Source: JAKZSU01 sp047517485 (lineage in GTDB: Bacteria; Pseudomonadota; Alphaproteobacteria; UBA7887). From it: a DNA stretch of 12,233 bases. How positions within the stretch are numbered: position 1 is the stretch's first letter; every line of letters begins with the position of its first letter. The position numbers and the translations under genes were made by a program. Location of the stretch: the NCBI GenBank assembly GCA_047517485.1, contig JAKZSU010000149.1, positions 1 to 12,233 on the forward strand, given 5' to 3'. Under the pieces are notes generated by a model. It worked only from the letters and a program-made list of their open reading frames with translations, made no database searches and was not told the origin of the DNA. Shown piece after piece: positions 6,928 through 12,233 of the stretch.

Positions 6928-6937
6928 GCGAATTCGC
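6928..6937. promoter_or_regulatory. Perfect 10-bp palindrome beside the dctP dyad
   Basis: GCGAATTCGC is fully self-complementary and sits two bases from the larger dyad, in the same 113-bp divergent intergenic region. It could be a second operator or part of a composite site. On its own a 10-bp palindrome is weak evidence. Confidence 0.28.
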
Positions 6938-6984
6938 AGTGGCGGATACGGTAGCACGCCTCACCGAGCCAGCGATACACACGC

Positions 6985-6990
6985 AAGGAA
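6985..6990 (+). promoter_or_regulatory. Ribosome binding site deciding the deaminase TTG start
   Basis: AAGGAA lies seven bases before the TTG at 6998. No other site or ATG near the conserved N-terminus competes. The ATG at 6887 would add 37 unconserved residues translated across the dyad region. Confidence 0.55.
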
Positions 6991-6997
6991 CCAACCC

Positions 6998-8038
6998 TTG
7001 AGTAGCCAGACCCTGCGCCACTGGATCGAGCGGCTACCGAAGGCCGAGCTGCACCTCCATCTCGAAGGCGCGATTCCGCTCCCTGCCCTGCTCGGCTTGA
7101 TCGAAAAGTACGGCGGCGATCCCGCGATCGGATCGCTGGAGGACCTGCGTCGGCGCCTGACCTACGCCGATTTTCCCAGCTTTATCGAGACCTGGATCTG
7201 GAAGAATGGCTTTCTTCGCGAATACGAGGACTTCACCGCCATCGCCGCGGCCGCCGCCGGCGATCTCGCGCGCCAGAATATTCGCTACGCCGAGATGTTT
7301 TTTTCGCCGTCGCGGTTCGCCGGCGCCGGCCTGGCACCGCAGGGCCTGGCGCACGCAATTCGCGCCGGTTTCGATAAAGTCGCCGAAACCGAGATCTGGC
7401 TGATCGCCGATCTGGTGCGCGACCACGGGCCGGAACAAGCCGCGCGGACCCTCGCCGCGGTCAGCGAAGCCCGCGACCAGGGCATCGTCGGCATCGGTAT
7501 CGGCGGCGCGGAGCATCGCCACCCCCCAGCGCCGTTCCAAGTGGTCTTCGAAGCGGCGCGGGCCCGCGGTTTTCGTACCAGCGCTCACGCCGGCGAGGCG
7601 GCCGGGCCTGAGAGCGTGCGCGGCGCGGTCGAAATTCTCGGTGTCGATCGGGTGGGCCACGCGACCCGCGCCGAAGAGGATCCGAGCGTCCTCGATCTGC
7701 TTGGCGAACGCGGCGTGGCACTCGAACTCTGCCCGCTTTCCAATGTTGCCACCGGGGTGATCGCCGCTATCGCCGACCATCCGGTGCGGCGCTTTTGGCA
7801 GCGCGGCTTGACGATCACCATCAATACCGACGACCCCGGCATGTTCCACAATTCGCTGGCCGACGAGTTTATGATCCTGCACGAGGTTTTCGAGTTCGAA
7901 CCGCGCGCGCTGCGCCGTCTCGTTCTCAATGCCCTGGACGCGGCTTGGCGGCCGGATAGCCAAGGCCCGAGCCTCCACCAGCGATTTACCAACGACCCGG
8001 GCTGGTCCCTACCGGAAGATAATGCCAAGGGTGGGTAA
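6998..8038 (+). CDS. Adenosine/adenine deaminase-family aminohydrolase
   Basis: This 346-residue metal-dependent deaminase is of the adenosine deaminase superfamily. Zinc ligands His19 and His21 are in AELHLHLEGA. HAGE at 197-200 supplies the third histidine and the catalytic glutamate, His221 is in RVGHATR, and Asp278-Asp279 are in INTDDPGMF. These are all the core residues, so it should be active, hydrolysing an exocyclic 6-amino group to release ammonia. Subfamily signals conflict. HPPAPF before the third strand resembles adenine deaminase, while AAGPESVRGAVEILG and LCPLSNVATGV resemble adenosine deaminase; 6-aminofutalosine deaminase is another relative. The TTG start at 6998 is preferred because of the AAGGAA site and the position of the conserved motif. 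It is divergent from dctP, so it may share its control, and no signal peptide is seen. Confidence 0.9.
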   Translation: MSSQTLRHWIERLPKAELHLHLEGAIPLPALLGLIEKYGGDPAIGSLEDLRRRLTYADFPSFIETWIWKNGFLREYEDFTAIAAAAAGDLARQNIRYAEMFFSPSRFAGAGLAPQGLAHAIRAGFDKVAETEIWLIADLVRDHGPEQAARTLAAVSEARDQGIVGIGIGGAEHRHPPAPFQVVFEAARARGFRTSAHAGEAAGPESVRGAVEILGVDRVGHATRAEEDPSVLDLLGERGVALELCPLSNVATGVIAAIADHPVRRFWQRGLTITINTDDPGMFHNSLADEFMILHEVFEFEPRALRRLVLNALDAAWRPDSQGPSLHQRFTNDPGWSLPEDNAKGG

Positions 8039-8042
8039 TAGC

Positions 8043-8080
8043 CGTGCCGCGCTTTGACGCGCCGGCCCGGAGCCGGCACG
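8043..8080 (+). terminator. Weak hairpin cluster between deaminase gene and ydbH
   Basis: CGTGCCG (8043-8049) pairs with CGGCACG (8074-8080), and an alternative stem GCCGGC (8061-8066) pairs with GCCGGC (8072-8077). The two foldings share bases and exclude each other. No T-run follows, so this is not a canonical intrinsic terminator. It could attenuate or merely punctuate transcription in the 76-bp gap. Confidence 0.25.
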
Positions 8081-8102
8081 ATGGACTTCGGGAACCGGGA
8101 CG

Positions 8103-8107
8103 AGGGA
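8103..8107 (+). promoter_or_regulatory. Ribosome binding site of ydbH
   Basis: AGGGA lies seven bases before the TTG at 8115. It supports TTG initiation here, since the first in-frame alternative (GTG at 8169) would remove the basic residues in front of the membrane anchor. Confidence 0.45.
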
Positions 8108-8114
8108 AGCGAGC

Positions 8115-11100
8115 TTGGCGCGAGCGCTAAAAGTTCTGACGGCAAGCGGCCGGGCGGTTCGACGGCTGGTGTTTTATGGTCTGCTGCCGTTGATTTTGTT
8201 GGTCGTTCTGACCGGGCAAATTGTTCTGACCGAAGTGGTCGAACTGGCGGCGCGGAGTTGGCTGTCCGAGCACGGCCTCGACGATCTCGATTTTTCGGTC
8301 GAAAGCATCCAGCTGCATGGCTCGACAATCACCGATGTCTCGCTCGGCGACGGCGCGCTGACCATTAAGCGCGTGGCGCTTGCGTATGATCCCGATCGCT
8401 TGCGCGAGGGGCGCGCCGATCGCATGACAATATCCGGCTTGCGGTGGAAAACCCGCCTGATCGATGGCGCTCTCGATCTCGGCCCGCTGCGGCGGATCCT
8501 CGCGCTTGGCGGATCGGGCGCGAGCTCCGGGTCGCCGCCGTCGGCGTCACCAGTTCCCGAAGTAGAACTGCGCGACGCCGAATTCACCATCACCAGCGAG
8601 ATCGGCGAGGTGGTGATACCGGCAAGCGGCGTGGTGCGGATCTCGCCGTCGGGGCGGATCACCGGCGAAGCCACCATCGCCCCGCGCACCGCCTTCGCCA
8701 GTCTGCGCGCCGCCATCGAGTTCGATCGCGCCCCCACCGACTCCACCATCGACCTGTTCGCGGAAATCGCCGACGGCTGGGCGCGCGGACCGGGGGTCAC
8801 GGCACTGGGGATCGGCGGCCAGGTCGCGGTCCATGTTGGCGCCGATGGATCGATCGAGGCGGACGGCTATCTCGACGCGGCGCATCTCAATACACCGATC
8901 GGCGATCTGCCCGGGAGTGCCACGTTCGCGGTGTCCGACGATACCGTGCGCGGCACCTTGAATCTGGCGATGACCGACGGCACGCTCGCCCTCGCCGTCG
9001 TCGCCGACGGCGGTCTTCGGCCGCGGCCAAATCTGAATTTTGCCGTCGAATTCCTGGCACCCTCGACCGCGGCGCTTGAACGCCGCGCGCTGTCGCTGTT
9101 CGATTTGGGAGAGAACAGCCCGCGCCTTGCGGTCTCGGGACAACTCGAAGCCGCGTCGATCGCCGCGCTCGTCGAAGCCCCGGGGCTGGTCGGGTTGGTG
9201 GCGGCTGTCTCCGGTCACGGCGCGATCGAGGTGGCGATATCGGAGCTTTCCGTGCCGCGCCTAATCCGCGGCATGAACGCCGCCGGCAAACTCGACCTCA
9301 GCTTGGCCGACGGGTCGTTTCAACTCGACACCGAAGCGATCTCGCTATCCGCCGCCATGCTCGACGGCCAATTATTTGGCGTTGGTCCACGACATCTCTT
9401 GCACCCCTATCTGGTTGGCGGCGGCGAAGTTCGCCTGACCCCACGCGACGCCCCGGTGGTGATCGTAACGGTCGGCGACGACCAGACGTTGGATATCTCG
9501 GTCGCCGGCGATTTGTCACTGGTGCTTGGCGAGGTACTGGCGGCGCGCGCCGGCGCCGATCGTATTCATGTAAAAATGGGTGTCGAAGGCGTCTCGTGGC
9601 GTGGCGTCGAGCGCGGTCGCTTTACCCTCGACAAATGGACCGCGCGCCCGTTTGGGTTGGCGATCACCGAAGCCCGCGCGGCGATCGACGGGACCGGTGG
9701 CCGCTTCGGCGGCACCGCCTCGGTCGCGGCCAGCGGCGCATTACAAATTCCCGGCGGGCCGCGCGCCGACGATGTCGACCTGAGCCTCGCCACCACCTTG
9801 TCGTTCAGCGGCGATCACCTCACGGTGAAATTGGCGAAACCGCGACTGGCCTCGATGGGCGCGCTCGTTCTGCCCGGCGAGAACGCCGTCACCGTGGCGC
9901 CGATCGCGCTGCGCGGCGGCGACGAACAGTCGCGCGCCCTGCTCGACGCCAGGTTTTCCGACGACGGCAGTGTGCGATGGACCAGTGCGGTGATGCTCGC
10001 GGCAATCCCGCTCGAGGCGGCGATCGATCTCGGCGCCGACGGCGCGGCGGCGATCTCGGCAACGCTTCCACCTCTGAGCATCGTCGGCAGCGGCACCATC
10101 GGCGATGCCGAGCGCCCGAGCTACGACATCGCCATTGACGGCAAAGGCGGCGAGGCGAGACTGGCGACGCCGTTAGAACCCTTGCCCGGGTTGCCACTCG
10201 ATGCGACGGCGGAGAATTTTTCGATCTCGGCCACGATCAAGGAGGGTCGCCCCTCGCGGCTATCGATCGAGGTCGCGAGACTGGCGCAAAACGTCCGCCG
10301 ACCACTGATGCCGCCGCTCGCGATGTCATTTAACGCGACCGTGGACACCGACTCCCTCGCCTTCGATACCCGGCTGCGTGACGACAGCGGAAACCTGGTC
10401 ATCGACATCGCCGGCCGACACGATTTGGCGCGCGGCCAGGGCCAAGGCGAGATCACCCTTTACCCGCTCATATTTCTTGAAAACGGCTTGCAGCCGAGCC
10501 GGCTGACGCCCTATTTCGCGGATCGGATCGGCCCGACGACGGGCCGTATTTCGCTCGCCGGACCGGTCTTCTGGTCGGACGCGGGGGTGACCAGCGCGCT
10601 CGTCCTCGCGATCGAGAAATTGGATACCGCGATCGATGCGGTGACGATCACCGGGGTCAACGCGGCGATTACCCTCGACCGGCTACTGCCGCCATCGACC
10701 CTTCCCAGCCAACAAATCGCGATCGGCGGCATCGATCTCGGACTGCCGCTGACCGACGGACGCGTCGCCATGCGCCTCGATCGCGACGGACAGCCGTTGA
10801 TCGAGCGCAGCGAGTGGCTGTGGGCCGGCGGCAAGGTCGCGACGTCTTACGTACGCGGCGTCGCGGGCACGAAAAATGGCCAGGGCGGCGACCGCCTGGT
10901 GCTTGAAATCGACGGCATCGCCCTCGACCGTTTGCTTGAATTGACCCCGCAGGGCACCAACATTGAAGCGACAGGTACACTTTTCGGCCGTATTCCGGTG
11001 GTGTTCCGCGACGGCGATTTTGTTATTGTCGACGGCTGGCTGGAGTCGAGTTTCGAGGGCGGAACCATACGCTATTCGGCGCAAGAGCTGGCACCGGGGC

Positions 11101-11411
11101 TGCTCGCCGGTGGCGCGGGTGTGAGTTTGCTGTTGGATGCGCTCGACAACTTCATCTACAGTCGTCTGCGGGTGGATTTATCGGGCCTTCCCGACGGCCA
11201 GACGGAGATGCGGTTCCGTATCCGCGGCAAGAACCCCGATGTCTATGGCGGGGCCGAGGTCGAGTTCAATATGTCGATAACAGGACGCTTGGAACAGATC
11301 CTGCGGCAAAGTTACCAAGCCTCGTTCGAGGTGCCGGAGAGAATAGCGCGCAAGCTCGCCAATGAAGCAAAGCGACTGGAAGGCGGAACATCATCCGATG
11401 AGGAACAATAA
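8115..11411 (+). CDS. ydbH: YdbH-family AsmA-like intermembrane lipid-transport protein
   Basis: This 1098-residue protein has one N-terminal membrane anchor (about residues 18-42, after a basic stretch with RR) and a very long periplasmic part of alternating short strands typical of AsmA-like beta-groove proteins. The conserved YdbH C-terminal domain spans about residues 950-1085. It includes ATGTLFGRIPVVFRDGDF, then IRYSAQELAPG, LRVDLSGLPDGQTEMRFRIR and a final EFNMSITGRLEQILRQS. In Escherichia coli, YdbH acts with YhdP and TamB in moving phospholipid to the outer membrane and works with YnbE. Both partner genes follow here in the same order, which makes the assignment firm. It is about 200 residues longer than the E. 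coli protein (about 880), perhaps a longer groove. TTG is the start. It is probably the first gene of its operon, unless transcription reads through from the deaminase. Confidence 0.9.
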   Translation: MARALKVLTASGRAVRRLVFYGLLPLILLVVLTGQIVLTEVVELAARSWLSEHGLDDLDFSVESIQLHGSTITDVSLGDGALTIKRVALAYDPDRLREGRADRMTISGLRWKTRLIDGALDLGPLRRILALGGSGASSGSPPSASPVPEVELRDAEFTITSEIGEVVIPASGVVRISPSGRITGEATIAPRTAFASLRAAIEFDRAPTDSTIDLFAEIADGWARGPGVTALGIGGQVAVHVGADGSIEADGYLDAAHLNTPIGDLPGSATFAVSDDTVRGTLNLAMTDGTLALAVVADGGLRPRPNLNFAVEFLAPSTAALERRALSLFDLGENSPRLAVSGQLEAASIAALVEAPGLVGLVAAVSGHGAIEVAISELSVPRLIRGMNAAGKLDLSLADGSFQLDTEAISLSAAMLDGQLFGVGPRHLLHPYLVGGGEVRLTPRDAPVVIVTVGDDQTLDISVAGDLSLVLGEVLAARAGADRIHVKMGVEGVSWRGVERGRFTLDKWTARPFGLAITEARAAIDGTGGRFGGTASVAASGALQIPGGPRADDVDLSLATTLSFSGDHLTVKLAKPRLASMGALVLPGENAVTVAPIALRGGDEQSRALLDARFSDDGSVRWTSAVMLAAIPLEAAIDLGADGAAAISATLPPLSIVGSGTIGDAERPSYDIAIDGKGGEARLATPLEPLPGLPLDATAENFSISATIKEGRPSRLSIEVARLAQNVRRPLMPPLAMSFNATVDTDSLAFDTRLRDDSGNLVIDIAGRHDLARGQGQGEITLYPLIFLENGLQPSRLTPYFADRIGPTTGRISLAGPVFWSDAGVTSALVLAIEKLDTAIDAVTITGVNAAITLDRLLPPSTLPSQQIAIGGIDLGLPLTDGRVAMRLDRDGQPLIERSEWLWAGGKVATSYVRGVAGTKNGQGGDRLVLEIDGIALDRLLELTPQGTNIEATGTLFGRIPVVFRDGDFVIVDGWLESSFEGGTIRYSAQELAPGLLAGGAGVSLLLDALDNFIYSRLRVDLSGLPDGQTEMRFRIRGKNPDVYGGAEVEFNMSITGRLEQILRQSYQASFEVPERIARKLANEAKRLEGGTSSDEEQ
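11400..11405 (+). promoter_or_regulatory. Ribosome binding site of ynbE
   Basis: GAGGAA at the very end of ydbH is ten bases ahead of the ATG at 11416. It favours that start over ATG 11437, which has no site. The ATG at 11398 has only AAGGCGG about 11 bases upstream, so it stays possible. Confidence 0.4.
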
Positions 11412-11415
11412 CGCC

Positions 11416-11658
11416 ATGTGCCTAGACATTAAATTGATGCCTAATCTCTTTGTCCGATCGGTATCGGCTAAAGCCTCGGGCGCGCTGGCGTTGACGCTGG
11501 CGGCCAGCCTCGCGGCGTGCCAGCCGACGATCAAGGTCGAGGCACCGGACAAGCCCATCGTCATCAACCTCAACATCAAGATTGAACAAGAAGTGCGGGT
11601 CAAGATCGATCGCGAACTCGACGAAGCGTTCGCCGACAATCCCGACCTGTTCAATTGA
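11416..11658 (+). CDS. ynbE: YnbE-family outer-membrane lipoprotein
   Basis: From ATG 11416 this is an 80-residue protein with a lipoprotein signal: a hydrophobic segment ending in the lipobox LAAC with the lipidated cysteine at Cys35. The mature part is only about 45 residues and matches YnbE throughout, with VEAPDKPIVINLNIKIEQEV and a final DNPDLFN. There is no Asp directly after the lipid cysteine (it is Gln), so sorting to the outer membrane is expected. In E. coli, YnbE is the outer-membrane partner of YdbH in a proposed intermembrane bridge. It begins 4 nt after the ydbH stop. Alternative ATG starts at 11398 and 11437 change only the signal region. Confidence 0.88.
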   Translation: MCLDIKLMPNLFVRSVSAKASGALALTLAASLAACQPTIKVEAPDKPIVINLNIKIEQEVRVKIDRELDEAFADNPDLFN

Positions 11659-11684
11659 TCGACACCGATCGGGAGACCAGCGCC

Positions 11685-12032
11685 ATGCCTCGCATCCTTT
11701 TTCGTTTCCTTTCTCTGATCTCCGTTGTGGCATTTATTGACTTCGTGTCGGCCATGCCGGTCGACGCCGGATCGCGCGAACTCAAGGCGACCGGCGGGGT
11801 GGGCGAGACCGTCGACGGCTTTCTCGGCATTGTCAATTCGTCCGGCCAAGGCGTTGCCGGCGAAGTCAACGCGGTCAACGCCGCGCGCCTGAATGCCTAT
11901 CGCGATGCCGCCGCCGATACCGGCCGCCCGCTGGCCGACGTTCAAGCGGTCGCCGGCGCACGGCTCCGCGAAAAGGCTCAGCCGGGCGACTGGATCCAGA
12001 ACGCCGCCGGCGAGTGGATGCAAAAGCGTTAG
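11685..12032 (+). CDS. ydbL: YdbL-family (DUF1318) periplasmic protein
   Basis: This 115-residue protein has a cleavable signal (basic MPRILFR, then a hydrophobic core to about residue 23; cleavage near VSA or VDA). The mature domain is DUF1318/YdbL: GGVGETVDGFLGIV, VNAVNAARLNAYRDAAADTG, VAGARLREKAQPGDWIQ and a C-terminal GEWMQKR. YdbL is encoded with YdbH and YnbE in E. coli, where it is proposed to help the YdbH-YnbE bridge form correctly. The ATG at 11685 is chosen because the signal peptide starts there and GGAG lies 9 nt upstream. A TTG at 11655 would overlap the ynbE stop and bury the signal. The last 43 bases lie inside the inverted repeat described below. Confidence 0.9.
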   Translation: MPRILFRFLSLISVVAFIDFVSAMPVDAGSRELKATGGVGETVDGFLGIVNSSGQGVAGEVNAVNAARLNAYRDAAADTGRPLADVQAVAGARLREKAQPGDWIQNAAGEWMQKR

Positions 12033-12233
12033 AACCCTATTCGACCTAATGCGGCCGGTTTGACCGCGCTCCCGCGGCTCCTGGCTAGGAGCGCGCCGCC
12101 GCGCGATGTGCGTGCATCGGGCAAGCCGCGCGACGACTCCAGGGGCCGCGGGAGCGTGGTCAAACCGGCCGCATTAGGTCGAATAGGGTTCTAACGCTTT
12201 TGCATCCACTCGCCGGCGGCGTTCTGGATCCAG
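11990..12233. repeat. Long inverted repeat, 95-bp arms, at the right end of the window
   Basis: Arm 11990-12084 is the reverse complement of 12139-12233 except at two positions (12066/12157 and 12079/12144). The outer 76 bp are perfect, and 54 bp lie between the arms. The left arm covers the last 43 bases of ydbL, including its stop, plus 52 bases after it. The right arm therefore encodes, on the minus strand at 12191-12233, the same WIQNAAGEWMQKR tail. Either a convergent inverted copy of ydbL begins just past the window, or the end is an assembly fold-back at a natural hairpin. Confidence 0.93.
12045..12178 (+). terminator. Possible transcription-end hairpin after ydbL
   Basis: The inner part of the inverted repeat (the left stem includes CCGGTTTGACC, the right stem GGTCAAACCGG) would form a very stable hairpin in RNA from the ydbL operon. 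Both stem mismatches are G-U pairs in that RNA. There is no T-run after it, so it is not a classical intrinsic terminator. GCTCCT (12077-12082) can alternatively pair with AGGAGC (12087-12092), a competing small hairpin. The boundaries are approximate because the repeat continues outward. Confidence 0.35.

Noticed and set aside
6887..6997. ATG start at 6887 for the deaminase, adding 37 residues
   Set aside because: The added residues are unconserved, cover the dyad region and have no ribosome binding site; TTG 6998 has AAGGAA at 7 nt.
7034..7978. 314-codon minus-strand open frame opposite the deaminase gene
   Set aside because: The plus strand carries all the catalytic motifs; this frame is an antisense shadow of biased codon use.
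12193..12233. Second, convergent ydbL gene at the right edge
   Set aside because: Only 13 residues plus stop are visible and they are identical to the first copy; it cannot be separated from an assembly fold-back, so it is recorded as a repeat, not a gene.
1..12233. CRISPR array, tRNA, rRNA, insertion sequence or toxin-antitoxin pair
   Set aside because: No regularly spaced repeats, cloverleaf, transposase motifs or small paired genes were seen on either strand by reading.

Overview
The window is GC-rich (roughly 60-65% by eye) and almost fully coding. It reads as one stretch of a Gram-negative, probably alphaproteobacterial, chromosome (Rhodospirillales-like). The evidence is the codon bias, a TRAP-type periplasmic uptake system, and a ydbH-ynbE-ydbL envelope operon, which needs both an inner and an outer membrane. 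I see no insertion sequence, CRISPR array, tRNA, rRNA, phage gene or transcriptional regulator. The taxonomy is inferred from style and gene content, not from a marker gene.

Layout. (1) 1-655: a gene end cut by the window edge, then the C-terminal half of a SUMF1/FGE-fold protein with no plausible start codon, best read as a remnant. (2) 652-2590: an SDR-family oxidoreductase (minus) divergent from a bacterial-luciferase-like flavin monooxygenase (plus), with 82 bp between them. (3) 2587-6884: a minus-strand operon dctP-dctQ-dctM-amidase, that is, a complete TRAP transporter followed closely by an amidase-signature hydrolase. (4) 6998-8038: an adenosine/adenine-deaminase-like gene, divergent from dctP. 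A conspicuous dyad symmetry sits between the two. (5) 8115-12032: a plus-strand operon of a giant AsmA-like YdbH protein, a YnbE-like lipoprotein and a YdbL-like periplasmic protein, together a predicted envelope-spanning lipid-transport bridge. (6) 12033-12233: no gene. This end lies inside a 95-bp-arm inverted repeat that folds back over the end of ydbL.

How it may work together. The TRAP transporter would import a small anion such as a carboxylate. The amidase, and perhaps the monooxygenase, SDR and deaminase, would then process it or its nitrogen-containing groups. This catabolic reading is inferred from adjacency only. The ydbH-ynbE-ydbL set is a separate housekeeping function. Both convergent gene pairs (FGE remnant/SDR and monooxygenase/amidase) end with overlapping stop codons, leaving no intergenic space for a terminator.

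I found no clearly new biological system. The best items to check are the terminal fold-back repeat, which may be an assembly artefact, and the operator-like dyad upstream of dctP.
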